A DNA stretch of 64,000 nucleotides from Ascarosepion bandense. Its lineage: Eukaryota; Mollusca; Cephalopoda; Sepiida; Sepiidae. The notes beneath the pieces were generated by a model. That model did not search any database. It was not told the DNA's origin and worked only from the letters and a program-made list of their open reading frames with translations. This document shows positions 34,985 through 47,280 of this stretch, piece after piece. The translations under genes and the position numbers were made by a program. The DNA lies in contig JBBBDQ010000330.1 in the NCBI GenBank assembly GCA_037127315.1, positions 2,911,501-2,975,500 of the forward strand, written 5' to 3'. Numbering within the stretch: position 1 is the stretch's first letter; each line of letters begins with the position of its first letter.

Positions 34985-36010
34985 AGAAGATTTTTAAACA
35001 AAATTTCAAACATGCTTTCAGACAGGGTTAAAACATTTAATATCCACTGTACCCAGTATTTTTCTCTCACTGTAGTGTAAACCTCTGTACACTAGTGGCA
35101 GCCCCTGCTTTGCTTTGGATGAAATGATAAATAAGTAAAAAAATTAAAGTCTACTTTAGTCTTTTCTCTTAATAATAACATAAACATTTTAACAATAAAA
35201 CTTGTTTTTATCAATTTTGTGGCCTTTTTTCATTATGATATGCTTCTTTTTCAGCGAATTAGTGGATCTACCTAATTTATAAACTACGTCATTACTTCTA
35301 CGATGGTCTAATATTCAAGAAAGATAAATCAGATTGGTATTGAATTCAGTCAGTTAAGTGCCATACATGATACACCCTTTGGGTGATCATGTCTCGAAAG
35401 AGACATGACTGACTGGGCAGAAGATTATCCCGCAATAGGTTGCCATTGCTTTCTGTGGTAATTTGGTTGCCAGTCAAAGGCTATAGAACCCAATCTGTCC
35501 TATTATTTAACCCATAACTGGAGGGAAGAGACGGATTTATATCTTTCCCAAGGGTATTTGTGCATAAGTGAATGCAAGGAAATTAGTTAATTTTTCATAA
35601 ACTACGTCCTTACATCAACGACTGAAAAAAATATTCAAGGGAGATAAATCAGTTCATTATTGAATTACTATAAAACACCAAGCAGAATTCATACAGTCGT
35701 AAAATGACATTAACCACTGTCTTATATGCAAGGGGGGTAAATCAGGTCAATACTGAATTACCATTATTACTGGTTCATTTATAAGGTGTGTGCAAAACTC
35801 TCTAACACCTTTTTGGTAGATTACAGATATAATAGGAAACATTAAAAAATGAAGGTTTTTTTTTTATATATACATCTCAAATAATATAAGTACCAAAGCA
35901 TCAAGAATTTATCCAAATATGCTTTTGATAGATTTTCTATTAATTTTTTTCAGTTGCCATGTATCCAAATCAAGTTTGCAAAGAAATTATTCAAAGTTCA
36001 TAATAGGCAT
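34985..36010 (+). repeat. Duplicated segment, copy 2, with SINE insertion
   Basis: The partner of 32606-33200. It is longer because a reversed SINE A lies at 35345-35582 and because it has some extra sequence. In copy 1 the site corresponding to the SINE is uninterrupted, giving relative timing: duplication first, SINE later. Confidence 0.65.
35345..35582 (-). mobile_element. SINE family A, 5'-truncated
   Basis: Reverse strand, from the 3' terminal CAGTCAGTTAAGTGCCATAC through the GTCTCGAAAGAGAC hairpin and 'tttgtgcataagtgaatgcaagg'. The polymerase III box region is absent. Confidence 0.8.
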
Positions 36011-37264
36011 TTTTTTGAGTATTTTCAACCATCCCCAATTATTATCACACATATTAATGTTATCAGTTATATTAGAGAAAAGTAATTTCACTGCAGCATT
36101 TTCTTTTTAATAATTTAAATTTACATGCATCAATTGTAAATGACTTTGTGTGTAGAAGTTTGATAGGATAAAGTAAAGAACTAAAGTAGGAAATATATCT
36201 CAATCTAACATGTCTCCCTTTTATTAAAATTTCTTCAGAGATCATGGAAAAAAAATGAAAGATTTTTACAAAGAAACACTACACTGGAATGTTGTGATTT
36301 GGGGTTCATTCTTATTGATCAGGTATGTATCATGTATATAAAAATAATATATCACCATTTTTAAATGAATGTGTGTGGAATATTTTGTATGTGTATGCAT
36401 GTATAGAAATACTTGTCTGTTTACATCTATGTGTACATATAAATATGTGTGTTAAATGTATCAAAGTGATGGACAATTTTTAAAAATATGTGTGTGAGAA
36501 ATCTTCTGGACGGTAAAATGTATGAACGTGTATGTTTGTTGGTCGGTAATGTTAGTTGATATAAGTGTATATATGTGTGAAGGAAAGGTGTGGTGATATT
36601 TTTGATTAAATTAATGAAAATGCAGTGAAGATATATACATTCTGTTGTCACGTTTTTATAGTGGATCAATGAAACTATATCACGATTGTAATAAATTTTG
36701 CAGTTTGAATCTTTCAGTGAAGATGGAAGTTGGTATTATTTCATTTATTTGTATTATTCATTTTTCTATATTATTTAGAACATTATTTTTATTAAAATAT
36801 TATTTATTTTTACATAATATTTATAATATTATGCATTATAGAGAATATTATTATAATATGATGTATTATTGAGATTATTTGGAACTGGTATTATTTTAAT
36901 TATTTGTAGAACAGTTTATAAAGAAGACGTTTTAAAATAGAAGTCATATAACAGAACCTAAATACACATATATATTTATTTATGTGTGTAGAGTGCTGGT
37001 GTTCTTGCCATGAAATTTGGGTTAGAGACTCACTATAGACAATTTGTCAAGTAGGGGCCACTGATAACATTGATCTGGGAAACAATTCTGACATGTGGTA
37101 CTGTTGGGGAGTGCCTAAAAACCATACCAAAGGTTGGCCCAAGTCTGGTGAGTGAAATCAGGTAGATGGAATTGTTTGGAAGCCATTAATGGTTGTTCTT
37201 GTTCAAAGCCACAGTAACTAATGGTTTTAGCATACTAGCCTCATTCAAACTTCTGATCATGTGT
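36011..37264. other. No gene recognised
   Basis: AT-rich with a (GT)-rich stretch at 36370-36590. A GC-richer block at 36985-37230 looks like an unclassified dispersed repeat. No coding evidence. Confidence 0.35.
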
Positions 37265-37475
37265 AATTATGTGTTATCTCCCAGAAACTGTAAGTAAGGT
37301 TTGCTCAGCATAAGTGGAGTATAAACTACAGAATGAAATATTATAATTAAGCTATAATTAGTAAATATTATAATATGTAACTAATTAATATTATGACTAC
37401 GATTATGTTCTCTCCCAGAAACTGTTAGTAAGGTTTGCTTAGCATAATTAAAGTATAAACTACAGGATGACTCTG
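37265..37475. repeat. Tandem duplication, ~145-bp unit
   Basis: TCTCCCAGAAACTGTAAGTA...GCATAAG...AGTATAAACTACAG at 37277-37340 recurs at 37411-37470 with few changes. An AT-rich spacer lies between. Confidence 0.75.
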
Positions 37476-37559
37476 TAAATAATGAATAAATACAAAAGTG
37501 TCTGAAATTGGGATTAGTGAGTCACTTAGGTAGGCAGGTGTATTCAGAAATGAGTCGTC

Positions 37560-37985
37560 GTCATCATCTTTTATGTGCCATGTTCCTTCAGGATGTAGGC
37601 GATCATGGCTTTCAATATATCTCCATCCCTTGTTGATCTTAATACCCCTTCTCCTGTTATCCCACTCAATCCCCAATCCACCATCCATCTGCTCAAGCCC
37701 ATCAGGTATATCATGCATTGCTTTCCTTGTCTCTCTTTCCGTCTATCTTTCCCATGAGCATCAGATTCTCTAATCCCTTTTTCCTCACTACATGTTCCAA
37801 AAACTTCAGCTGTGTTTTCCTGATGTTAAGTATCAGTTTCCTTCTCATGTCCATCCTCTCCAAAACCTCATTGTTGTTCATGTGTTCCATCCATGGTATC
37901 CTCAGCATCCTTTTGTAGAACCACATTTTGGTTGCTTAAAGTTTTTCCTTCATCTCTGATGAGATTGTCAAGCTTTCACTATCAT
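37560..37985 (-). pseudogene. RTE-type LINE C-terminal fragment
   Basis: The minus-strand frame at 37711-37926 (MWFYKRMLRIPWMEHMNNNE..., then LKFLEHVVRKKGLENLML) is the conserved C-terminal region of RTE proteins. The next frame (IESHDRLHPEGTWH) is the terminus. It is 5'-truncated and better preserved than the copies at 4.6 and 27 kb. Confidence 0.85.
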
Positions 37986-38072
37986 ATTGAAAGACAGGAC
38001 AGACATCATGCAAGATTACATTTAAGTTGAAAGTGTATATATGTATGTGATGTCTGTCCTTCAATATACATA
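37986..38072. repeat. Short inverted repeat
   Basis: TATTGAAAGACAGGACAGAC near 37985-38005 pairs with GATGTCTGTCCTTCAATATA near 38050-38070, a stem of about 22 bp with one bulge. Confidence 0.65.
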
Positions 38073-38344
38073 TTTCAACTTTAACATAAACTTGCATATC
38101 AAACTTCATTATACATAATACAATTTGCTGTTAAGTAGTTTCATGACACTATTAAAATCCATATGAAAAAGTAATTGAAACCTTGTCTTTTCCTTAGTTA
38201 TCTAATTGTTGCTTCACAAGGACAAATGTGATGCAGCATTTTTTTAATTGAGCAATATCTACACACAACTGAGTGTCACATGGGGATAAATCATCTTTAA
38301 GTTTTCCCCTTTCATCTGTAATCCTGCCAAATAGCAGAGTGGGT

Positions 38345-38613
38345 CACCTTGGCGTGGTGTAATAATCAGCAAGCTTGTCTTGCTAGAGCCTATTACAACT
38401 GAGTAGTGAGTTCTATCCTCACTGGGTACCCCCTACTTTTGGTTTTTGCCACATCTAAGTAGCAATTAGAAAATTAACTGAGCATCTTGAGGTGGTGTAA
38501 TAGTTAGAAAGTTTGTCTCGCTAGAACCATTGCAATTGAGTAGTGAGTTTAATCCTCACTGGGTGCCCCATATTTCTGGCCTTGTCCCACATCTAAGCTG
38601 CGACTAGAAAATC
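38345..38613 (+). mobile_element. SINE family B head-to-tail dimer
   Basis: Two units in tandem, about 38345-38476 and 38477-38613. Each has a tRNA-like A-box region (GTGGTGTAATAATCAGC; GGTGGTGTAATAGTTAG), a B-box-like GAGTT(T/C)(T/A)ATCCTCA, and the tail CCACATCTAAG...TAGAAAAT. These are the best copies of the family in the window. Confidence 0.8.
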
Positions 38614-38933
38614 ACCAAACAGCAGAGTGTAATTCTAACCATGCCCTTTTTAGTGAAATGAGGAGGGCTACTTGGAGATGAATCCCTGGGAATGAGTTTT
38701 AAGTTTTTATTTGTAAACACTTTGTGGGCATGTTCAATACCATGGAATATATATTTAATCCAAAGTAACACTTCCTATACATGGATTAAGGATTATATTG
38801 ATTTAAAAGAATGAGAGGAATAGTGCAAAGATGATGCACAAGTTTTTTTTTATATGGCATGCCTCTTTAGGATGGGGGTAATCATGACTTTACAATTGAT
38901 AGATTCCTTTACTTTATTATTTGTACACTGCTG

Positions 38934-39240
38934 TGCATTGTGGTGCAGTGGATATCGTCTTGGAACGAGAAACCGGGTAGCCGAGTTCGAATTCCAGTTG
39001 AATTCATTGCATTCACTTACGTGCAAATACCCTTGGGAAAGGTATTAATCCAGCTCTTCCTTCCAGTTATGGGTTAAATAACAGGACAGATTAAGTTCTA
39101 TAGCCTTGGCTGGCAACCAGTCTACCGCAGAAAGCAATGGCAACCTACTGTGGGAAAATCTTCTGCCCAGTCAGTCATGTCTCTTTCGAGACATGATCAC
39201 CCAAGCGTGTTTCACGTATGGCACTTAACTAACTGACTGT
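38934..39240 (+). mobile_element. SINE family A, best full-length copy
   Basis: tRNA-derived head with A box TGGTGCAGTGG (38941-38951) and a near-consensus B box GTTCGAATTCC (38985-38995). A conserved middle follows (ATTCACTTACGTGCAAATAC, AACCAGTCTACCGCAGAAAG). Near the 3' end is the perfect hairpin CATGTCTC-TTTC-GAGACATG, before CACCCAAGCGTG. Could be transcribed by polymerase III. Confidence 0.88.
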
Positions 39241-39822
39241 GCATTCTTGGAGAAAAATAGCGACTGATTTCCTGTTGCTATTTTCCTGGTTTGGAATTCT
39301 GAGTTTTCCTTCACTTAGACAGGTTACCACTCAATCTAGAGAACCCAGTCCACTCTACTAGGGAAAAAGAAGTTCATGCCTTTACAAAGTGCATTGATGA
39401 ACGCAACAAACTTGTTTCTAAGTTTAACTCGGCTTGCCGATTTCACTTTTTGTGCTTCCATTTAGTTGCGTTAATTTAAGAAGAAGTAGAGAACATTTCT
39501 TTTCTTGGGAAACTGTAATGAAGTGTAATGGCCATTCTTCTTTTTCTTCTTCTCACTGTTAAGTGCGAATAGTTTTTGTTTTCGGACGTTTTAGAAATTA
39601 CGAAATAATTTTTTATTTAAGACTGAAACAAGCGTGGTTACACGGCACAAGTAACAATTTTTTCAAAGCAACATAATTACTTTTTTTTTCAAATAGTTAA
39701 TTATTAAATTTACTCGCTATCTTTTTTGTTTTAACCCCTGTTCTTTTATTGTTTTCACTCCTTAATTTTTTCTCAGATTCTTTCACACAGTCAAAACATT
39801 TCTAATTAGTTTAGGCAAGAAA

Positions 39823-39863
<41 letters not shown>

Positions 39864-40885
39864 GTTGTTGGACACTGTCGACCTGAGATTTTATCGTACC
39901 TTTTTTAAAGAATCTATTTCAACTTTGAAATAAATAAATAAACTAAAATTTATTTTCTGTATATTTTTCTCTCGCATTTTTTTATACCTAGGAAAGGAAT
40001 AATAACTTAGTTCAAAACGTTTGTTTTTTTAGCTACGCGATCACATTTTTTCCGATATTTTACTTAATATAATTCATTTGATTGACATTTTGTACGGTAT
40101 TTTAGATAAACAATAAAGAAAAAAAACCTTTGCACATTTTCGATTAAATGAAATTAACTCATGACATCACATTAAAAAGGAAAAACAAGTTACATTTTTC
40201 ACTCACCCTAGCATATCATTAAGGGGAAATAACTCAACGGTGACATGTGATATTAGTTTCTCTTTAAAAAAAAAAGAGGTGGAAATTTGTAAAACAAACT
40301 ATTGCTGGATATCAGAACATTGAAAGTGAACTCACATTCATTTCAATACCGGACCGTCACCAGCATAAACACACCACCAATTATCTCTCGACTTTTATAT
40401 TATTATTTGAAAATGACCAATGATGGCTGAAAGGACTGGGAACATCCCACACAATTTCAGCAAGTTCTATTAGAAATTTCTCTTTTAGCACCTATTGGGA
40501 CTCAATCCACACTGCAAGTGGAACTCGAACATATAATGCATATTAAACTAATGAAAATAAAATTTTTATATATATGCATAATGTTATTCATTATTAATGT
40601 GATAATATATAAATTCACTGAAAATTATTTTGCAATAAAACGTATTGGAAATTATTTTACTAAAGAAATAATTTGAAAAATGTTTTAATATTGAGATGCA
40701 TTGACAGTAGTATTATTGAAAAAATATAAATAATTTTCTGATGAGAATGAAAATGAAATAACATCAACTAATGCTACAGGACAAAATTATCAAATATTAT
40801 ATATGGTATGTTCAGGGCTAACATGCATAGATGCATTTATATTTTGTAAGTATATAAATCTACTCAGACAGGGTAGATTGATAAT
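39241..40885. other. No gene recognised
   Basis: Mostly unique-looking AT-rich sequence with an (AT)n tract at 39826-39853. Phrases such as 'ggggaaataactcaac' (near 40220) occur in many mollusc repeats as I recall, but no element could be bounded. Confidence 0.35.
39826..39853. repeat. (AT)n microsatellite
   Basis: Alternating A and T for about 28 bases. Confidence 0.9.
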
Positions 40886-40887
40886 AT

Positions 40888-41202
40888 GCAATCAGTCAGT
40901 TAAGTGCCATACGTGATACACGCTAGGGTGATCATGTCTCGAAAGAAACATGACTGACTGGGCAGAAGATTATCCCGCAGTAGGTTACCATTGCTTTCTG
41001 CGGTAGACTGGTTGCCGACCAAGGCTACAGAACCCAATCTGTCCTATTATTTTACCCATAACTGGAGGGAAGAGACGGATTAATACCTTTCCCAAGGGTA
41101 TTTGCGCGTAAGTGAATGCAAGGAATACGACTGGAATTCGAACTCGGCTCCCCGATTTCTCGTTCCGAGCCGATATCCACTGCACCACGACGCACATCCT
41201 AT
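40888..41202 (-). mobile_element. SINE family A, full length
   Basis: Reverse strand. The 3' terminus CAGTCAGTTAAGTGCCATAC is at 40890; the B box (GGAATTCGAACTCGG on the plus strand) and A box (CCACTGCACCACGACG) are near 41138 and 41180. All family blocks are present. The terminal hairpin carries one mismatch. Confidence 0.88.
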
Positions 41203-41745
41203 ATGCAATATAGCTCCTGAAAAATGAAAAAAATAATCTTCTCATTTCGAACATAGGTTATTGGTCATGGCAGCAAATGTGATAATTTCGTAGCCAGCTA
41301 GTAGGAAGGATAGATAAACAGATAAATATTAATAGAAATAGAAAGATAATTATTTAAATGGATATGTAGGAAGTTGTAGAGATCCAGTGAGATAAGGTAT
41401 GGATAACAACGGTGAAACATGTGTGCATATTTTAACAACACAAGATAAGGAATTTATTTACAAGTTTACGCAATTGTAATTGTCAGTAGCTTGTTTCAAG
41501 ACAAGTAATCAAACATTATAAGTTCGTAGATTCGATGAGTAGTCAAGAAGAGAAAATGTCCATATTAAATCATCAGACACGAAGTAAACTTCCAAAATGC
41601 TTAAAACAAATTGAAAGTTCGTTTTTCACACAGAAGTTATACTGCTGAATTCAATATAAACAAAGGCTTCCAAAATGTTTACAACAGTTAAATTCAAAAT
41701 AAAAGATATATTTCAAAGTGCTTAGCTTAACTGTTGAATAGAGTT
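41203..41745. other. No gene recognised
   Basis: AT-rich spacer between a SINE and a LINE fragment. No coding or repeat match. Confidence 0.3.
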
Positions 41746-42645
41746 GTTTTTTTTTTAATCATATTACCCCGAGCAAGGCAGTAACGCCACTGATGTGCAG
41801 GGAGTTAGATAAGAGTAAAAGGATTAGAGGAGAGTGAGGAGAAGGACGAACCAGTTAGAAAGGAGCAAGAGAAGGATGGGAATACAGGTGTGATGACAGT
41901 TGCGAAGGTGGAGAGAAAGGAAAGGATCTACAGGACGGTGTGGAAAGAACTAGGGTTAAGTAGTTAAGAGATGAGTATTGACTTTGCATTTAAATTCCTG
42001 GAGGTTGTAGCCGTCAGGAAAGCAAGAATAAGGAAGCGAGTTCCACAGGCGGGAAGTGCGGGAAAAGAAGCTGCAGGAGTAGAATTGTCGTGTGCATTTG
42101 GTTGATCTAACTGTGAATGGGTGAGACCCAGTTGCCAGTCTGGTTGCACGAGTTGCGGAAGCACCAGTGACTCAAGCTCGTTGGAGCAGAAGCCACGGAA
42201 GTATTTATAGAACAGACAAAGCGAAGCCACTTCTTGTCGGTCGGAAAGTGGTTGTAGTCGAGCTGCCAAGTCGGTACCTATTATATTACGGATTCTCCTT
42301 TGGAATCTGTCAAGAACACGGAGATGAACAGCGGGGGGCACCTGACCGTATATGGCAGCAGTACTCCATGCACGGACGAATGATTGATTTGTATATATGC
42401 AGGATGGTTTCAGGTGGGAAAAACTTCCTGGCCCGACACAGTGGCCCAACCTTCCTAGCAGTGGATTTAGCTATTGACTCAATGTCGTGGTTCCACTTGA
42501 GATCAGAAGAAAGGGTAAGGCCGAGGAGGCGCAGAGTATTGCTTTCGGGAAGACTCGCTTGGTCCATGCTTATGGGAGGCAGGAGAGGTTGCTTGTGATG
42601 ATTGACAGACAGCAGCTTGGTTTTAGACGCGTCCTTGAAATCCCG
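41746..42645 (-). pseudogene. Jockey/CR1-type LINE, 5'-truncated copy
   Basis: Ends in an A-tail on the minus strand (T-run 41746-41756), then ATTACCCCGAGCAAGGCAGT (plus-strand view). Coding relics at 42310-42654 (KTKLLSVNHHKQPLLPPISM..LPESNTLRLLGLTLSSDLKW) and 41964-42449 (RRIRNIIGTDLAARLQPLSD) match the intact LINE ORF C-terminal third. Frameshift between the two pieces. Its 3' tail is closer to the SIDE-like elements than that of the intact LINE, so this subfamily may be their partner. Confidence 0.88.
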
Positions 42646-42827
42646 AGTTGTCATTAGAGGCTAATAATGTATCAGCTTATAATTTGACACCAGCATTATT
42701 CAAACGCGTGATACTATGCTTTTCTCTGTTTCCTGTTTTTCTCTGACTCCAACTATCACTGACCGACGGTCACGTGTTCATCTCCGAACGCAAATTCATT
42801 TTTGTGCGGGAAAAAACATGACACGCA

Positions 42828-42868
42828 GGAAGAAACATGACACGCAGGAAGAAACATGACACGGATTC
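42828..42868. repeat. 19-bp minisatellite, ~2.7 copies
   Basis: Unit GAAACATGACACGCAGGAA repeated in tandem, the last copy incomplete. Confidence 0.85.
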
Positions 42869-43730
42869 AATTTGTTATTTTTTGTAAATCGTTCTCTTTT
42901 CATTGGTTATTAAATATTTCACACTTGCTCAAGAAATTTTGACTTGGTCTTTTCCTCAGCACGGAGCCTATCCGTTTTTCTGTTGGTCAAAAATAGATTT
43001 CTCACTGAATCGCGAAATTTAGAATAGTGAAGAAAAGAAAGTTATTTTTATTCCATATTCACCACACATAGATAGATAAAGATAATGATTTAGATGGTGT
43101 GTCTGAGTTAGGGCAATTCTTTTCCTTCGCTCCTGTCGCACAAGTGGCGTCCCTTCAAAGCAACAATATTAATTTTGTATAAAAAATAAAAAATGTAGTA
43201 CAAAGCCAAGGGGGGAATCGAGAAAAGACTGCTCTTCTTCTGTCTTTTAATTAAACTTAGCTAGTCACAAACACTGACCCAAACATACCACAATGTTCTT
43301 TACGTTAAAACAACACATTCTTACATATCATTCTTACTACATCTACAATAATACCTCAGAATCTCCATGAAATCCCAACTTAAAAATCTAAATTCCAATG
43401 TGCATCTACAGGATGAGATAAGCTATTTACAAGAAACTAAATAAAATAGTGTTAGTAATAAAATTCCACCACAATCCTTAATTGTGGCAGAAACATTAGT
43501 TAATTGTGATTGAAGAAGGAAATGTTGTGGTTTTCTTTAAGCTGGTCATTTTGGAAGGCGTAAGGGTAAAAGATCTTGTCATTGAAAGACGAGACACTTC
43601 CTTTTTTGATGATGGATAAGATGGGACAGAGGATTAGGGGCCTGGCACACCAATTGGTTTGTCATTTTCCCGCTTTGCATCCAGTTCTTTTTTCAGCTGT
43701 CTCAATTTTAAAATTTAGTTCCAATTCGGT
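42869..43730. other. No gene recognised
   Basis: Mixed-composition sequence. The plus-strand frame 43576-43824 overlaps the antisense CCHC relic and is not thought real. Confidence 0.3.
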
Positions 43731-44340
43731 TCACATTACAAGCTCTGCGGAACTATTAATATCGGCCAGAGGAGGATTTGGGTTGCCTGTGGCCTTCTTC
43801 TTTGGCCAGCAAGAGGAGAGGTGACCAGTCTTTCTACACTTCCAACAAGTTAATTTTCTGCCGGTAATGATGACCGACATTTTCCGGCCACAAAAGTTAG
43901 AGACAGAGACGATTTTTAAATGATCGCGCATAATATCGAAGCTCCCTCTCCCTTTCTGGTTGTCAGTGGTAGCACCAGTGATTTTCTATACATATTTAAG
44001 TTGGCGGGTAGATGCTCTACTCCCAAATGAGGATGGACCTTGTATACTACTACTCTAGACCTGCGCCGACCCTAATATTCTATTCTTATGATTAGGTCTT
44101 GCGTAATTAATTATTGGCTCGCCATCTCTATACAATCTCCCGGTGTGAGTAGCAGTACGTCCCACTTGAAAAATTCGTTATATTTTATAAATCTTTGGTG
44201 TTTGAACCCCAGGGACAACAGTGATCTGATCATTGTACCTTTCGTGGATCGATCACTCCAAAAAACTATGGCATTGGCTGGATATATCATCAAACACTTT
44301 CCAAATCCTCTGCACTATGTACCTCCACTAATTCGCTGAA
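43731..44340 (-). pseudogene. CCHC zinc-knuckle ORF1-like relic
   Basis: The minus-strand frame 43731-43931 has GRKLTCWKCRKTGHLSSCWP: a zinc knuckle with C-x2-C-x4-H but only three residues before the last C, one short of the usual CX2CX4HX4C. An upstream minus frame at 44111-44293 ends with a KWDVLLLTPGDCIEMAS-type segment. Together they resemble ORF1 of a retroelement. No RT nearby. Frames are interrupted between pieces. Confidence 0.5.
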
Positions 44341-45047
44341 AACAAAAATGCATAATATGAAGAAAAAAGGCCCTAAACTTAATAAAAACAAAGTTTTCCG
44401 TCAAAATGTTTATGTTATTATTCAGAAGAAAAATCAAAGTAAATTTTCATTAATTTTTAAAAATATTTTAATCCTTTCTAACACGTTCGAAGTTTTGGTA
44501 AATTTCTTTTTTCATTAGCAGGTAACTAAATTGCTACCAAAGCTTACTATAGATAACAGAATATCACTCAACTCATTTTTTTTCGATGAAAAACAAATTA
44601 ATTTGAAAATTTTGGCAAAAATCAAATAATTGTTAGATTTAATAAAGCTTTCAGGACTTATATACAAATTAAGTAAACTATTTTTTATATTATTATTTTT
44701 AGAAAATCTAGATAAAAATATTTATTTTAACATCTGTTCCTCCCTTATACACGTAAATTCATAAAATGTCAAGGAAATTAAATTTATAATCGAATATTTG
44801 TTTTATTAGTTAAACTCAGGACTACGCGGAGACTGTAAATAATCTTTATTGTTTTAACAGTTGGCCGTTTTTCCTAAAATATGCCCCGAATAGTAAGATA
44901 TAAAATGCAAAAAAGTATATGTATATATATGCAGCTTTCGTTAAAAATGAGAGATAAGGTATTATCATTAAGACTTTTATATATAATTTTTTATGTGTTC
45001 TTATGATTTTTTCTTTTCAGAACTCAAATTATATAAGAATTGTCCAA

Positions 45048-45052
<5 letters not shown>
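44341..45052. other. No gene recognised
   Basis: AT-rich, no coding evidence. Pyrimidine tract plus CAG near 45012-45021 (TTTTTTCTTTTCAG) could serve as an acceptor but has no exon. Confidence 0.3.

Positions 45053-45091
<39 letters not shown>
45053..45091. repeat. (AT)n microsatellite
   Basis: About 40 bases of alternating T and A. Confidence 0.95.
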
Positions 45092-45097
<6 letters not shown>

Positions 45098-45169
45098 AAA
45101 GCAGTTAAAAGCGTATCTAATTAAATAATGTCATACTTTTCTTTTACATGTGTTGAGTTTTCCTCTCAA

Positions 45170-45290
45170 TAACAACATTATAGTCTGAGGAAAAAATTAA
45201 TAATGAATCGTTACAAGAATTGTTTTCAATTTTTCATTTTTAATCATGATAATTTATAAAGTTTCAAAAATAATTATGAAATTTTTAATA
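45170..45290 (-). repeat. Dispersed AT-rich repeat, copy 3, inverted
   Basis: Reverse complement of the family at window positions 1-134. The phrase TATAGTCTGAGGAAAAAATT and AATAATGAATCG mirror the family's TCAGACTATAATG and CATTATTCATT. Confidence 0.45.
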
Positions 45291-46689
45291 ACCTTGTCGA
45301 CTTTTGGTTATTAAGTTATTAAGTGAAAACTATATTTACTAATCGAAAGTTGAAAAGTTTAATACACATAATCGGACCAATAGATTTTTTAAATAATTAA
45401 AAAAATTTTTGTGTATTAAATTTTTTTTTTTTATAAGTATGGTATTTTTTGTCTAACATTAAAAAGGTCACGTGTTTAACGGTTTCTTCTACTTACAGGA
45501 AATAAATGGATAATTATATCAATACTGGTCAATCATACTTAGCTTATCTACATCTGGCTGTCATCACAAATCAATTACTTACTTTAAAGGTTAGAAAGAT
45601 CAGGGCTCCGTAATTAAGAAATACTTTTATTCTAAATTTAATGCAGTAAACATGACATAATACTTGTTTAAATCAGATTAATTTAACTTTAAATTTGCTA
45701 ATTTTCCGAAAATAACGTACCACAGATTTATAGTTTATTTTTGCAAGATTTTTAAAACCGAGAATTAACTTTTGTTTACATATGTGCCGATTACACAAAA
45801 ATGGCCGAAAAATTGGAAAATTTAAAAAATTGAAAATTTCTAGATTCCAGTCAATATAATTTCTATTTAAAACACACCAAAGTATTTTGCTAACTAGAAT
45901 TAGTAAATTTAATAATTTTGCTTTGTATTAAAGCTAAAATTGAAGCTTCAAGAAAAAATCGTTATTTATCAAAATTATTTTAAAACTTAGGTATCGCAAA
46001 TTATCGTTAAAAAGTGGAGGTACCTACTCTGCACTATTCTCAGATTGACACCCAAGCACTTTGTTTGAAATGTTCGTATTTAAAACTTCTAGGTTGAATA
46101 CAAGGCAGTACAACATGTTGTTTCCAAATTTCTGGTGGAGTAAGTTGAGTCATAGTGCTGTTTTTCTCACAGACGATGCCCAACTGACTGTTATTGTTCA
46201 GCCAACCAAAATGAATAAATAAATTAATAAATAATAAAACAACGCGCATGCGCGAAATTAAAATTTAAAATGGTGATAATTTAACATAATCACTTTGTAC
46301 ATAGAAATAGGTATACAATTTAAGGGAGACAAACTTGTAAGAATTAGTCTTTAGTTACTTCCCTTGAAATCTGGTGCTCTATTTGATTTCATTATGCAAC
46401 TTGATCATTTCACAATAAAATTAGTATAAACCAACTAATTTTTGTATCATTTGTAGAATATTGTTTTATTTATACGGGAAATCTACAATGTGAATTTCAT
46501 CTTGTAATTTATGTTAAAGCAGGAATAAATTGCTTTAATTTTCTAGTAAACCATGTTTTTACTATGCAAACAAAATGCAACGAAAATATGAAATAGTCTA
46601 CTTACAATACAGAATGTAAGTCCGACCATGTTTTATTATTGTCTGATACAATATTCACATAATCTTCACAAATGACACTGCGATGATGA
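45291..46689. other. No gene recognised
   Basis: AT-rich. The minus-strand frame 46040-46249 has no domain. An inverted pair AAGGGAGACAA/TTACTTCCCTT lies near 46323-46370. Confidence 0.35.
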
Positions 46690-47280
46690 TAGACATCAAC
46701 ATTAAACTAGAAGGACTCCTAGAGAAGGTAGTATAGGAAAGCGAGAAGAAAAAAACAAACATCAGTTGTAAGAATGTAATGTCTGGTTGTCAGCAAAAGG
46801 AACAGTTCAAATGAATTGAGTCATGAATTTGAAACACCAAAATCAAGTAAGTCTAGAAATTTAAATATCTGCGAAGTGCTAGAACAGATGACAGAAAAAG
46901 TGACAGAAATCCGAAGGTGCATTTGAAACGCGAAAGATGCCTTCCGAAGTATTGAGAAACATGAAAATTTAATTAAATGCAAAGAAAAAAGTGCTGAATT
47001 GTTATGTAACACGAATTCTTTCATTTGTCTGAGAACAGTTTCCTCTTCGATAAAAAGGAGATTTGACGCAATAGAGATGTGGTTCTACAGAATAATTCTG
47101 AAAATATAAAGGGGAGAGCATGTAATCAACAAAGAAGTTTTTAAGGAAAATGGTAGCAAAAAGAAGGCCTTTACTTACAATCAAAAAGAGAGAGCGGGAA
47201 TCTTTGCGACACATGATGAGGAAAAAGAGCTTAGAGAATTTGAACATCACAGAGCAAATTGAAGGCAAGAGAGTATAATT
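46690..47280 (+). pseudogene. RTE-type LINE C-terminal fragment, plus strand
   Basis: Decoded on the plus strand with frameshifts: KYLRSARTDD-like, then a decayed counterpart of RRIGMAKDAF, EMWFYRIILKI and RKRERESLRHMMRKKSLENL pieces, in the order of the RTE C-terminal region seen at 37711-37926 and 62894-63217. Opposite in orientation to the other four RTE copies. Confidence 0.75.

Noticed and set aside
40985..41254. 89-codon minus-strand ORF
   Set aside because: It is a translation through a SINE family A copy; the apparent peptide is the SINE's box region.
42167..42598. 143-codon plus-strand ORF
   Set aside because: Antisense shadow of the truncated LINE ORF on the minus strand, as are similar frames within 56540-58622.
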